From the NCBI GenBank assembly GCA_034435035.1, contig DAOTXW010000003.1, forward strand, positions 1 through 64,000: a stretch of DNA of 64,000 bases. Direction: 5' to 3'. Source of the stretch: JAHEME01 sp034435035. GTDB lineage: Bacteria; Chloroflexota; Anaerolineae; Aggregatilineales; UBA3940. Under the pieces are notes generated by a model. It was not told the DNA's origin. It did no database searches and saw nothing but the letters and a program-made list of their open reading frames with translations. This document shows positions 25,390-34,349 of this stretch, piece by piece. The position numbers and the translations under genes are program-made. Numbering within the stretch: position 1 is the first letter of the stretch; each line of letters starts with the position of its first letter.

Positions 25390-25481
25390 ACACAGTTATG
25401 ATCCCGGATCATCCTCGCCCGCGGGGTGTGACAGCCCCGGGATGGTCTCTGCCAATGCCATCCACCGATCGCACCGGGCTT

Positions 25482-26828
25482 CTACCCTGTGCCGCCTCTA
25501 CTGCGCTCGGGCGGGCTGGAAGCCGGTCGGCGCCGGATGCCAGCCCAATCCTGAAGCATATCATCAATTACGTTGAAATAGAACCAGAGGCCGCCGGTGA
25601 CGGCTACGAGCACCACCATGATGAACCACAGGAAGCGGACATCCGATTCCAGAAAAGACTCCAGAAACCCATAGCGCGGGTTGATCAGCGCATGGCTGAA
25701 GATGAACGCAACCGGCACAAAACCCAGGGCCCACACCGCTTTGCTCCAGCGAAAGATCGGCTGCCCGGAGCTGTAGGCGAAAGGTAGCATCTCGAAGAAT
25801 GTGGTCTGCAGGGCGATTAGAAAGACCGCCAGACCGATATTGGCCAGGCTGGTGAGAGCGGCCGCGGCGAGGCGGGCCACGCGGTATTCAAGCGTGATAT
25901 CCAGCGCAGAGACAACCAGCCCGGTAAGCGCCCAACCCAGCAGTGCCAGCGTTATAAGCACAATCAGAGTCATGGCCCCCAGTGCGCGGTCGCGCTGCGC
26001 CTGCTGGAGAGGATCCGCTGCTGCCCCGACCTCAGCGCCGCCGGGAGTTCCGAATACAATGCCCGGAGAGAGATTGGCCACCCGCGAGATCGCCACAGTG
26101 ATGGCAGCGACTGCCAGATTGACCGGATACAGGCTGAAGTGCGACGGCTCACGCCAGAGCGCTGCCACGATCCGGCGGGCAATGTCTCCGGCTGAGCTGA
26201 CCAGCCCCACGCTGAAAGCCAGGGTCACAGCCAGCAGCACACCCTCACGGCTGAAGATGGATGTGCCGCGCTCCAGGAAGGCGAAGATCACCCCATACAG
26301 AGCAAAGATCAACAGGACCAGGGGAAGCGTCAGGCAGCCACGGCGGACGCCGCGTCCCAAAGTCCAGGAGGCCATGCCTGACAGACGGCGAACCAGCCCG
26401 GTAATGCCGAAGGCATGCAGCCATGCCTGCACCCGCGGCTCCTCATCACGCAGCATGTTGGAGAGGATCGAGGATGTCGCGCCAAAGACCAGCGCCATGA
26501 TAATGGCCAGGAACAGGTTGGTGCCGATGACGCGGGGGTCGGTAGAGAGCTGGCGGAGGAGTGGCACCGCGGCAAACAAAGGAAACGGCCTGACCTGGCC
26601 GCGCAGAGGTACGATCTCGCCCGGGCGCAGATCTGCCGGGATCTCCAGCCCGCCAAATGGATCGCCGGGGATTTTGCCGGTATCGATCGCGGGCGGCTCA
26701 GGAAGCCCAGGGAACAGGCGCTGAGCGTCAATCCAGCCGAGGCTGGCCAGCAGGATGAAGACAATCAGAGTCGCTGTGATGCAGAAGAAGATGAGGAAAG
26801 CTACCAGCCGCACAACAAGCTTGAGCAT
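25482..26828 (-). CDS. Polytopic membrane protein of unknown function
   Basis: 448 residues with a first N-terminal span (LVAFLIFFCITATLIVFILL), an extracytoplasmic stretch of about 75 residues, and about eight more spans. Distinctive runs are LSPGIVFGTPGG in mid-protein and ALQTTFFEMLPFAY towards the end, reminiscent of membrane proteins called FGLLP-motif proteins. I cannot confirm that. GGAG lies 7 bases before the ATG. It lies upstream of sigA on the same strand, but sigA has its own promoter. Confidence 0.7.
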   Translation of the reverse strand: MLKLVVRLVAFLIFFCITATLIVFILLASLGWIDAQRLFPGLPEPPAIDTGKIPGDPFGGLEIPADLRPGEIVPLRGQVRPFPLFAAVPLLRQLSTDPRVIGTNLFLAIIMALVFGATSSILSNMLRDEEPRVQAWLHAFGITGLVRRLSGMASWTLGRGVRRGCLTLPLVLLIFALYGVIFAFLERGTSIFSREGVLLAVTLAFSVGLVSSAGDIARRIVAALWREPSHFSLYPVNLAVAAITVAISRVANLSPGIVFGTPGGAEVGAAADPLQQAQRDRALGAMTLIVLITLALLGWALTGLVVSALDITLEYRVARLAAAALTSLANIGLAVFLIALQTTFFEMLPFAYSSGQPIFRWSKAVWALGFVPVAFIFSHALINPRYGFLESFLESDVRFLWFIMVVLVAVTGGLWFYFNVIDDMLQDWAGIRRRPASSPPERSRGGTG

Positions 26829-26923
26829 GCATGCACTCCGCCGATCTATCGTCCTGTCATTCTGGGGCAGGTTGCATCAGATGTCAACAGACGAACATCC
26901 GCTGTTTCCATGCCGCCTCCTGT

Positions 26924-26953
26924 TTGACAGTCATTTCAAACCTACCTTATACT
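26924..26953 (+). promoter_or_regulatory. Promoter of the amino-acid ABC importer
   Basis: TTGACA, 18 bases and TATACT, near consensus. The leader of about 95 bases contains two stems, CAGCTA/TAGCTG and GCCGCGC/GCGCGGC. I could not match them to a known riboswitch. Confidence 0.75.
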
Positions 26954-27055
26954 GAGGCTGTCAGCTAACGCGGTAGCTGAGCCGCGCTTTATTGGCGCAG
27001 GCGCGGCAGCAGTCTTTTCCTTTTCACGATCCTGGACAAGGAGGAGCGTTCTATT

Positions 27056-28024
27056 ATGCGTACCGGATTGACTCGCAGGGTAGGTATCGCTTGTGCACTG
27101 CTTGCGCTGGCTGTTGTGATGGCGGCGTGCGCACCAGCAGCCGGTGAGACAGGAGGGGGTGGCGGCGAGGAAGCTGATGATAAGCTGGCCGAGATCATGG
27201 CTCGTGGGACGCTGGTTGTCTCATCCGATCCGGCCTACCCGCCTCAGTCGGAGCTGGTTGAAGGGGCCACACGGCCTGCTGATACGAAGTGCGCCGATGA
27301 TCAGCGCACCGCTGCCGAGCTGCGCGGTTTCGATATCGACACGGCGGTTGAGATCGCCACGCGGATGGGGCTGGAGGCGTGTTTTGTCACGCCGGACTGG
27401 ACCCTGATCACCAGCGGGAACTGGGCGGATCGCTGGGATTTGAGCATCGGGTCGATGACGATAACACCTGAGCGCATGGAGCCGCTGTACTTCACGCAGC
27501 CGTACTATACGACTCCGGCGGCCTTCTTCGTGCATGTTGACAACACGTCGTTCTCCGGCCCGGCGGATCTATCGGGTGCGACCATCGGCGTGTGCGCAGG
27601 CTGCACCTACGAATCCTATCTGAACAAGAATCTGGAGATCCCGGGCGTCACCATCGACTTCATTGTGGATGACGCGACCATCCAGGTCTATGACACAGAT
27701 ACCTCGGCGCTGCAGGACCTGGCGCTGGGGGATGGAACCCGCCTGGATGCTGTGCTGACCGCACAGCCAACCGGCGAGGGCGTGATCGCGGACGGCCTGC
27801 CGCTCAAGCAGCTGGGCGACCCGGTCTATTTCGAGTATCTTGCTGGCGCCGTGGATAAAGCGTCCGGCAAGGATCCCGTATCGCTGGTGCAGAAGGTCAA
27901 TGAAGTGATCAACGCCATGCACGCTGATGGTACACTCAGGGCGCTATCTGAGGAGTACTATGGCCTTGATCTGACCGCGGCGGCAGCCACTTTCAACGTT
28001 GACAGCCTGGGTCAGCTCCCGTAA
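27056..28024 (+). CDS. Amino-acid ABC transporter substrate-binding lipoprotein
   Basis: 322 residues. A lipoprotein signal ends in VMAAC with Cys25; a Gly/Glu-rich linker follows. The mature part is a family 3 periplasmic binding fold: GTLVVSSDPAYPPQSE, RGFDIDTAVEIATRMG, and DLSIGSMTITPERMEPLYFTQPYY. It has extra cysteines (CADDQ, CFVTP, CAGCTY), which may form disulfides. It is the first gene of the SBP-permease-ATPase operon and is followed by a perfect 15-bp hairpin that may stabilise its mRNA. The exact amino acid or derivative is unknown. Confidence 0.88.
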   Translation: MRTGLTRRVGIACALLALAVVMAACAPAAGETGGGGGEEADDKLAEIMARGTLVVSSDPAYPPQSELVEGATRPADTKCADDQRTAAELRGFDIDTAVEIATRMGLEACFVTPDWTLITSGNWADRWDLSIGSMTITPERMEPLYFTQPYYTTPAAFFVHVDNTSFSGPADLSGATIGVCAGCTYESYLNKNLEIPGVTIDFIVDDATIQVYDTDTSALQDLALGDGTRLDAVLTAQPTGEGVIADGLPLKQLGDPVYFEYLAGAVDKASGKDPVSLVQKVNEVINAMHADGTLRALSEEYYGLDLTAAAATFNVDSLGQLP

Positions 28025-28050
28025 CTCTCGCCGCCTGCGCGGCATCCTGC

Positions 28051-28084
28051 ATGCGGCGCGGATTGCGCACAATCCGCGCCGCAT
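28051..28084 (+). terminator. Intercistronic hairpin after the binding-protein gene
   Basis: A perfect 15-bp stem (ATGCGGCGCGGATTG and complement) with a CGCA loop and no T run. More likely an mRNA-stabilising or partly terminating element, so that the binding protein is made in excess over the permease. Confidence 0.65.
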
Positions 28085-28115
28085 TAGCAGATAGCCCCTG
28101 AGATAACTAAAGAAC

Positions 28116-28988
28116 ATGAGCGCTGATACAGTGCGGTCTGCACTTCCGTTTGAACAGGACCCCGATCGTGAGATGGGGCAGCGGTTGATGGCGGAGCAGC
28201 GCCGGGGACAGCTTTTCACCCGGTTCAAAGTCGGCATTGTGTGGATGGTGCTGGTGGGTGCTCTGGCTGGCGCGCTGCTGCAGCTGCGCTTCCAGCCGGG
28301 TTACATGATTGAGCATGCGGGGTTCGTGCTGGAAGGCATCGGCACGACCATCGGCGTATCTGTGGTGTCAATTCTTATTGCAGCCGTGCTGGCCTTGTTC
28401 GGTGCACTGGGCCGGCTGTCGAACAACTCCATTGCTCAGGGCCTGGCTGGCTTCTATATTTCGGTGATCCGCGGCACTCCCCTGCTGATCCAGATCTACC
28501 TGATCTACCTCGGCCTGCCGCAGATCGGGCAGCAGCTGACATCGATGGGCATCCCCTTCCTGGGCGAGCTGTTGATCCTCCAGGCGGTGCCGGCGGGCAT
28601 CCTTGCGCTCAGCCTGAACTATGGCGCATACATGACCGAGATCTTCCGGGCCGGTATCCAATCGATCGGCCACGGGCAGACCGAGGCGGCCCATGCGCTG
28701 GGGATGACCGAATGGCAGGTGCTGCGCAGGGTGATCCTCCCGCAGGCGGTGCGTGTGATCATCCCTGACATTGGTAACCAGTTCATTGCCATGCAGAAGG
28801 ACTCAGCGCTCATCTCTATCATGGGTGTCTGGGAGATCACGTTCCGGGCCAGCCGCTTCGCCCGGCGTGACAGCAAATTCATGGAAATGTTCTTGCTGGC
28901 AGCCTTGCTGTACTGGATCCTGACCATCGTATCTGCGTGGATTCTGAGCCGGCTAGAGCAACGGATGGCGCATGCTTATGAGCGATGA
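28116..28988 (+). CDS. Amino-acid ABC transporter permease
   Basis: A 290-residue inner-membrane permease of the HisM/GlnP family. After an N-terminal cytoplasmic stretch come spans with GTTIGVSVVSILIAAVLALFG, FYISVIRGTPLLIQIYLIY, and the EAA loop GHGQTEAAHALGMTEWQVLRRVILPQA. A single permease gene implies a homodimeric channel. Its end overlaps the ATPase start. Confidence 0.92.
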   Translation: MSADTVRSALPFEQDPDREMGQRLMAEQRRGQLFTRFKVGIVWMVLVGALAGALLQLRFQPGYMIEHAGFVLEGIGTTIGVSVVSILIAAVLALFGALGRLSNNSIAQGLAGFYISVIRGTPLLIQIYLIYLGLPQIGQQLTSMGIPFLGELLILQAVPAGILALSLNYGAYMTEIFRAGIQSIGHGQTEAAHALGMTEWQVLRRVILPQAVRVIIPDIGNQFIAMQKDSALISIMGVWEITFRASRFARRDSKFMEMFLLAALLYWILTIVSAWILSRLEQRMAHAYER

Positions 28989-29763
28989 AAATAGACGACA
29001 TCAGCCAGCCAGTGGCCCGCCCATCGTGGAAGTTAGCAACCTGCACAAGTGGTTTGGGATGCTGCATGTTCTGCGAGGAGTGTCGTTCACGGTACAGCCG
29101 AGAGAAGTCGTGGTTCTGATCGGGCGCAGCGGATCGGGCAAGAGCACCCTGCTGCGCTGTCTGAACTATCTGGAGACGCCCTCGGCGGGCAGGATCACGA
29201 TTGATGGCATCACCGCCACAGTGACTGCTCGCGAGAAACCCAGCCGCCAGCAGATCCGTGATCTACGCCTGCGCACCGGGATGGTGTTTCAGGAGTTCAA
29301 TCTCTTCCCTCACATGACCGTGCTGGAGAACGTGATCGAAGGGCTGGTCACGGTCAAGGGAATGAGCCAGGATGCTGCTGTCCCGATCGGCGAAAGCAAT
29401 CTGGCGCGCGTGGGGTTGCTGGATAAGCGAGACGTGCATCCGATCCGCCTGTCTGGCGGGCAGAAGCAGCGTGTGGCGATCGCCCGGGCGCTGGCCATGG
29501 AGCCGCGCGTGATGTTGTTTGACGAGCCCACCTCGGCGCTCGACCCGGAACTGATCGGGGAGGTGCTCGACGTGATGCATCAACTGGCTCGTGAAGGTAT
29601 GACCATGCTGATCGTGAGCCATGAGATGAGCTTCACGCGCGAGGTGGCTCACCGGGTGATCTATGTTGATCAGGGTGAGCTGGTGGAGGTCGGCAGCCCT
29701 GAGCAAATCTTCAATAACCCAACCGATCCGCGCACACGGCAGTTCCTGGAACGCGTCGTGTAA
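28972..29763 (+). CDS. Amino-acid ABC transporter ATP-binding protein
   Basis: 263 residues with Walker A (GRSGSGKST), Q-loop (VFQEFNLFPHMTVLENV), signature LSGGQKQR, Walker B (VMLFDEPTSALDP) and switch His (IVSHEMSFTREVAHR): a GlnQ/HisP-type ATPase. An insert after residue 80 (VTAREKPSRQQIRD) is slightly longer than usual. The start overlaps the permease by 17 bases; an ATG 6 bases later is equally possible. A terminator follows at 29802. Confidence 0.93.
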   Translation: MLMSDENRRHQPASGPPIVEVSNLHKWFGMLHVLRGVSFTVQPREVVVLIGRSGSGKSTLLRCLNYLETPSAGRITIDGITATVTAREKPSRQQIRDLRLRTGMVFQEFNLFPHMTVLENVIEGLVTVKGMSQDAAVPIGESNLARVGLLDKRDVHPIRLSGGQKQRVAIARALAMEPRVMLFDEPTSALDPELIGEVLDVMHQLAREGMTMLIVSHEMSFTREVAHRVIYVDQGELVEVGSPEQIFNNPTDPRTRQFLERVV

Positions 29764-29801
29764 TATTGGATTTTGCCAGAACTGGCCGGATTTCCTGAGC
29801 G

Positions 29802-29838
29802 AGCAAGCTTCTGGCTGAAACCCAGAGGCTTGCTTTTT
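29802..29838 (+). terminator. Terminator of the amino-acid importer operon
   Basis: A 13-bp stem with one G-U pair (AGCAAGCTTCTGG against CCAGAGGCTTGCT) is followed by TTTTT. It lies about 30 bases before the next gene, so read-through or attenuation would control that gene. Confidence 0.8.
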
Positions 29839-29870
29839 GTCACTCTTCCAGCAGGATCATGGAGGACAAG

Positions 29871-31028
29871 ATGCCCGAGCCAATTCAGATCGGCACTGCC
29901 GTTGCCCGCCCGGGATCTATCCAGTACGGGCAATGGGACGCATTGTCTCATCCGACCGGGCATGTTGAATTCATGCCGGTTATCATCGCCCAGGGGCGCG
30001 AAGAGGGGCCCTGCCTCTGGCTGACGGCGGGTATCCACGGCCCGGAGCACAGCGGGCCGGCGGTGCTGTACCATCTGCTGACCGAGGATCTGGCGCAGCG
30101 GATGAGAGGGACGATTGTGGCCTTCCCGGCGCTTTGCCCGGCAGGGCTTCGGACCATGACCTATGTCCCCTATCATGCTCCCTACAACCCTAACCGGATG
30201 TGGCCGGATGGGCGCCCGGCCAGCCCCCCTGATGACGACCGCGACCCACCCTCCTCGCTGGAGATCGCCTTCGGGCGGTTGTTTGAACTGATGCAGCAGA
30301 GTGCGGACATGCTGATCGACTACCATAATGCCTGGACGGGGTCGATCTCATTCGCTTTCCGGGATCGGGTGCTGTATCGGGCTGATACCCACGCAGATGA
30401 GAACCGCGCGGCCGCTGAGGCGCTGTCTGCCGCACAGGAGCAGATGCTGGAAGCCTACGGGCATACCGTTGTGATCGAGTTCCCGCCCGAAAAGTACATT
30501 ACCGAAGATCTGCATCGGGCCACATCATCCTCGGCGCTGCTGGTGGCCGGTATCCCCGGGTTTACCGTCGAGCTGGGGACAGGCCATATGCCCGACCCGG
30601 CGATCACGCGGGCGTCAGTCGCCGGGACCCGCAACGTGATGAGGAGGGCGGGGATGCTGGATGGCCCCATGGAACCCATCGAAGGGATTGTGAAGATAGA
30701 TCCCGGCTTTCCGGTTCGCCGGGCGACGACCCCGCGGGCGCGGGAAGCCTGCGTGATCCTGCACCTGGCCGAGCCGGGTGACCTGATCCACCCGGGCGAC
30801 CCGATCGCGGAAGTGCGGGATGTCTGGGGGCGCCCACTGGGAGAGGGGGTGCTGCGCGCTGAGCACGACGGATTTGTCATCGGACGGTCGCACGGCATCT
30901 ATTTCTACCCGGGGACGGCGATCTACACCCTGGCAGTGCGCGACACAGCGCCGCTGGTTGTGCCGTACCCCGAGACATTCTTCCGGCCTGAGGGTCGGCG
31001 AAACGACGATTTTCTCAAGCAGCGCTAG
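29871..31028 (+). CDS. Zinc deacylase of the succinylglutamate desuccinylase/aspartoacylase (M14) family
   Basis: 385 residues. The metal site is seen in GIHGPEHSG (His56, Glu59) and DYHN (His152). NPNR at 107-110 matches the substrate-carboxylate loop, and Glu234 in TVELGTG is the likely general base. A C-terminal beta domain follows (GDLIHPGDPIAEVRDVWG), as in this family. Members hydrolyse N-acyl amino acids or related amides. The start at 29871 has GGAGG 5 bases before it; an ATG at 29859 overlaps that site. Its place behind an amino-acid importer suggests that the importer brings in an acylated substrate. Confidence 0.82.
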   Translation: MPEPIQIGTAVARPGSIQYGQWDALSHPTGHVEFMPVIIAQGREEGPCLWLTAGIHGPEHSGPAVLYHLLTEDLAQRMRGTIVAFPALCPAGLRTMTYVPYHAPYNPNRMWPDGRPASPPDDDRDPPSSLEIAFGRLFELMQQSADMLIDYHNAWTGSISFAFRDRVLYRADTHADENRAAAEALSAAQEQMLEAYGHTVVIEFPPEKYITEDLHRATSSSALLVAGIPGFTVELGTGHMPDPAITRASVAGTRNVMRRAGMLDGPMEPIEGIVKIDPGFPVRRATTPRAREACVILHLAEPGDLIHPGDPIAEVRDVWGRPLGEGVLRAEHDGFVIGRSHGIYFYPGTAIYTLAVRDTAPLVVPYPETFFRPEGRRNDDFLKQR

Positions 31029-31092
31029 CAGGGGCGCCATCGTTTTCCACACTGATAGAACAGCAGGACTCAATAGTCTTTCACCGGGGTAG

Positions 31093-32184
31093 ATGTCTAT
31101 GGCAACAGCCACACCATCCATGCCACTTGTGCGTGTCCGCGGCACCCACCGCCAGATGGGCCAGCAGATCGGCGAGGCGTGCGCTCCAGCGATCCATCGG
31201 ATGCTGAACACCTATAAACAGGCTTTTCAAGAGGCCTATGACGATCTGGAGCTGGAGTGGGAGGACGCCACTCTGCAGGCACGCAAGTATCATCCGTTCG
31301 CTCAGGAGCATACTCCGCAGTACATCGAAGAACTCATCGGCATAGCTGAGGGGTCTGGCGCGGCGCTGGACGATCTGATGGTGGTTAACTGCGCCGAAGC
31401 GATCCTGTCCGATGCGCTGATCCTCGGCTGCACAAGTCTGGGCGTGAGCAGCGAGCGGACGCAGAACGGGCACGTGCTGATAGCGCATAACGAAGACTGG
31501 CTGCCCGAAGATGAGCCGAATACCTTCCTGGTGCATGCCACGCCGGAAGGCGAGCCGCCCTACCTGGGCATCAGCTACGGCGGCCTGCTGGTGAACATTG
31601 GATTCAACGCCGCCGGGATCGCCCAGTGCTGCGATTCAGTCTACCCGACGGATGTGCGGATCGGGGTGCCGCGGCTGTTCGTCTCGCGCGCGGTGCTGGC
31701 CGCGACTTCGCTGGCGCAGGCGATCCGCACAACGCTGATGCGCTGGCGGGCAGCGGGCTACAATCATCTGATCGCTCACTCCAGCGGTGAGCTGTACAGT
31801 GTGGAGGTCTCAGCGCGGCATTTCGCTACCATCTATGGGATGGATGGGCTGATGGCGCATACCAACAATTACCTGACCCGGCGCATGAAGCCGCTGGAGC
31901 ACAAGACCGAGGATCTGATCGGATCGCGGGTGCGGGTGAACCGGGCGCTGCGGCTGCTGCGGCAGACGCGCCATCACACGGTGGGCACACTGCGAGGCAT
32001 CCTGAGCGACCACGTGAATTACCCGAACAGCATCTGCTCACACAGCGATGCGACGCAAAAGCCCCTTGATCGGCAGAAAACGATCGCCACTCTGATCATG
32101 GATCTGACCACCCAGGAAATGCATGTGTGCTGGGGCAACCCGTGCGAGAGCCGGTTCGAGACCTTCCGGCTGGAGGCGTCGTGA
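31093..32184 (+). CDS. C45-family Ntn hydrolase/acyltransferase
   Basis: 363 residues similar to acyl-CoA:6-aminopenicillanate acyltransferase and carcinine hydrolase. The self-cleaving dipeptide is Gly112-Cys113 in LGCTSLG; cleavage would expose Cys113 as nucleophile. GHVLIAHNEDW follows, the typical NEDW motif that completes the active site, and LMAHTNNYL lies later. Prokaryotic members hydrolyse N-acyl amino acids or beta-alanyl amides rather than make penicillin. With the zinc deacylase upstream it suggests processing of imported acylated amino-acid derivatives. Confidence 0.82.
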   Translation: MSMATATPSMPLVRVRGTHRQMGQQIGEACAPAIHRMLNTYKQAFQEAYDDLELEWEDATLQARKYHPFAQEHTPQYIEELIGIAEGSGAALDDLMVVNCAEAILSDALILGCTSLGVSSERTQNGHVLIAHNEDWLPEDEPNTFLVHATPEGEPPYLGISYGGLLVNIGFNAAGIAQCCDSVYPTDVRIGVPRLFVSRAVLAATSLAQAIRTTLMRWRAAGYNHLIAHSSGELYSVEVSARHFATIYGMDGLMAHTNNYLTRRMKPLEHKTEDLIGSRVRVNRALRLLRQTRHHTVGTLRGILSDHVNYPNSICSHSDATQKPLDRQKTIATLIMDLTTQEMHVCWGNPCESRFETFRLEAS

Positions 32185-32196
32185 TGGAGGCAGGAG

Positions 32197-32232
32197 CCTC
32201 CGGGTGGAATCAGGCATCCTCCCACCCGGAGG
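32197..32232. terminator. Convergent terminator hairpin
   Basis: An 11-bp perfect stem (CCTCCGGGTGG and complement) with a 14-base loop, 12 bases after the C45 gene stop and 10 bases before the end of the convergent oxidoreductase. Confidence 0.65.
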
Positions 32233-32242
32233 AACAGATGGG

Positions 32243-33253
32243 TCAGCCTTCGCTGACATCGATCACCTGATGGGTCTGCCCGGCGCGCACCAGCGCTGCC
32301 GCCAGCCGCAACGCGTTGAGGCTGTGCTCGCCGGTGACAGCCGGGCTGCGGCCTTCGCGCACTGCGCCGATGAAGTCTTCCAGCTCGATGCGCAGAGGCT
32401 CACGCTTGTCCACCCGCTCACGGATCATCCGGCCCTCACTGACCCCGCGCAGCAGCTTCAGCTGCGCAAACCCTTCCTCTGCCTGCCCGTTCTCATAGAA
32501 GGTCAGATCCTGGGTGATGGTGTCAACCTCGTACATACCGCCTGCCCCGGTGACCGTCAAACGGCGGCTTTTGGTGGGGGTAAGCCAGTTGACTTCCAGC
32601 ACGCCCGTGATCCCGTTCTGGAATCGGATCAGCCCGCTGACCATATCCTCGCGGGTGCTGTGGATATTTTGCTGGGTCTCTGCGTAGACGCGGGCTGCCG
32701 GGCTGCCGGCGAGGTGACACATGACGTCGATATCATGGGTTGCCAGGTCGAGCACGACCCCGACGTCACGGATGCGCGCCGGGAACGGCCCGATGCGCTC
32801 AGCCCGCATCTCAAAAATCGCCCCCAGTTTGCCGGCTTCCAGGTGCTGTTTCAACAGATTGATGGCCGGGTTGTGACGCTCAATGTGTCCGACGGCCAGC
32901 ACAACCCCCTTTTCGCGGGCTAGAGCGATCATCGCTCTGCCGTCCGCTTCGGTCTCGGCGATGGGCTTCTCCACCAGCACATGGATGCCGCGTCCGATCG
33001 CCTCCAGGGCCGCCTCGGCGTGCAGGGCGGTTGGCAGCGCGATCGTCACGAGATCGGGCCGGACCTGCTCCAGCATCTCGCGATAATCGGCATAACCCTC
33101 CACATGGTGGCGCCGCTCGGCTGTCGCCCGCAGAGCGGCATCTGCATCGGCAAAGCCTGCCAGTTCAACGCCGGGAAGCTCGCGGTAGACGCGTACATGG
33201 TGCTGTCCCATCGCGCCCACACCGATGACTGCTGCCCGCAGTGTCTCGTTCAT
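32243..33253 (-). CDS. wbpB: Gfo/Idh/MocA oxidoreductase, UDP-sugar 3-oxidase (WbpB/WlbA-like)
   Basis: 336 residues with an NAD-binding AAVIGVGAMGQHHVRVYREL, the family motif VLVEKPIAE with the active-site Lys, and the central DLATHDIDVMCHLAG carrying the catalytic His region. In the diacetamido-mannuronic acid pathway this enzyme oxidises C3 of UDP-GlcNAcA so that the next gene's product can aminate it. The start overlaps the aminotransferase stop in ATGA. The assignment to this substrate rests on the neighbours as much as on sequence. Confidence 0.8.
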   Translation of the reverse strand: MNETLRAAVIGVGAMGQHHVRVYRELPGVELAGFADADAALRATAERRHHVEGYADYREMLEQVRPDLVTIALPTALHAEAALEAIGRGIHVLVEKPIAETEADGRAMIALAREKGVVLAVGHIERHNPAINLLKQHLEAGKLGAIFEMRAERIGPFPARIRDVGVVLDLATHDIDVMCHLAGSPAARVYAETQQNIHSTREDMVSGLIRFQNGITGVLEVNWLTPTKSRRLTVTGAGGMYEVDTITQDLTFYENGQAEEGFAQLKLLRGVSEGRMIRERVDKREPLRIELEDFIGAVREGRSPAVTGEHSLNALRLAAALVRAGQTHQVIDVSEG

Positions 33254-34317
33254 AGGCCCTCCACCGCTGCAACAATGGCCTCCAGATCGGCCTGCGTCAG
33301 CGCCGGGTGCACCGGCAGGCTGATCACCTGGCGGGAGACTTCCTCGGTCACCGGAAGGCTCTGGTCATAGCCGCGATCCAGATACAGCTTCTGCCGATAG
33401 ACCGGGACGGGGTAGAAGATGCCTGTGCCGATCCCTGCTTCCTTCAGCCTGTCGGCAGCAGCATCCCGATCCATGTGGGTGACGCGGATCGTGTACTGGT
33501 GCCAGACATGCCGGTAGCCCTCCGGCTCCACCGGCGTGATGACTTTCTTCAGGTGCTGGTTCAGGTACATCGCATTGGCCTGACGCTGCTGGTTGAAGGC
33601 TTCCAGCTTGTGCAGCTGTGCCAGGCCGATCGCGGCATGCAGGTCGGTCATCCGGAAGTTGAAGCCCAGCAGGTCATGGTAATAGCGTACCCGCGATCCG
33701 TGCGCCCGCAGCAGCTTCACCCGTTCGGCGATCTCCGGATCGTCGGTGGTCACCATGCCGCCCTCGCCGCTGGTCATGTTCTTGGTGGCATACAGAGAGA
33801 AGCACCCGGTTCCGAAGCTGCCGGCGGGGCGCCCCTTGTACAGCGCACCATGCGCCTGGGCGGCGTCCTCGATCACGGCCAGCCCATGCCGCTGCGCGAT
33901 CTCCAGGATCGGATCCATGTCGGCCATCAGCCCGTACAGGTGCACCGGCATAATCGCCCGCGTGCGCGGCGTGATCGCGGCCTCGATCTGAGAGGGATCC
34001 AGGTTGAAGGTATCTGCCCGGATATCGACAAAGCACGGCTCAGCGCCGGTGTACAGCACGCTGTTGGCTGAGGCGATGAAGGTGAATGGGCTGGTGATCA
34101 CCTCATCGCCCGGGCCGATGCCGTGCGCCAGCAGCGCCAGATGCAGCGCCGTGGTGCCTGATGAAACCGCTACGGCGAACCGGGTGCCGATCAGTCCGGC
34201 GAACTCCTCTTCCAGGCGGGCGACTTTAGGCCCCTGTGCGATGATTCCGCTGTCGAGCACCTCGTGCAGCAGTGCCAGCTCCTCTTCACCGAACTGGGGT
34301 TTGGAAATGGGTATCAT
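33250..34317 (-). CDS. wbpE: DegT/DnrJ/EryC1 sugar aminotransferase (WbpE-like)
   Basis: 355 residues, PLP-dependent. Signatures are PFTFIASANSVLYTGAEPCFVD, VIEDAAQAHGALYKG and SLYATKNMTSGEGG with the PLP lysine at 179. WbpE transfers an amino group from glutamate to the 3-keto group of the UDP-uronate made by WbpB. The ATG at 34317 is preferred since MIPISKPQFGEEEL is the conserved start. Four-base overlap with the oxidoreductase gene supports coupled synthesis. Confidence 0.85.
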   Translation of the reverse strand: MIPISKPQFGEEELALLHEVLDSGIIAQGPKVARLEEEFAGLIGTRFAVAVSSGTTALHLALLAHGIGPGDEVITSPFTFIASANSVLYTGAEPCFVDIRADTFNLDPSQIEAAITPRTRAIMPVHLYGLMADMDPILEIAQRHGLAVIEDAAQAHGALYKGRPAGSFGTGCFSLYATKNMTSGEGGMVTTDDPEIAERVKLLRAHGSRVRYYHDLLGFNFRMTDLHAAIGLAQLHKLEAFNQQRQANAMYLNQHLKKVITPVEPEGYRHVWHQYTIRVTHMDRDAAADRLKEAGIGTGIFYPVPVYRQKLYLDRGYDQSLPVTEEVSRQVISLPVHPALTQADLEAIVAAVEGL

Positions 34318-34349
34318 GGCTGGATCGATCTTTCTCCAGAATACCAGGA

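Noticed and set aside
26954..27055. Possible riboswitch in the leader of the amino-acid importer
   Set aside because: Two stems are present, but no glycine, lysine or other riboswitch signature could be matched, and the leader is short.
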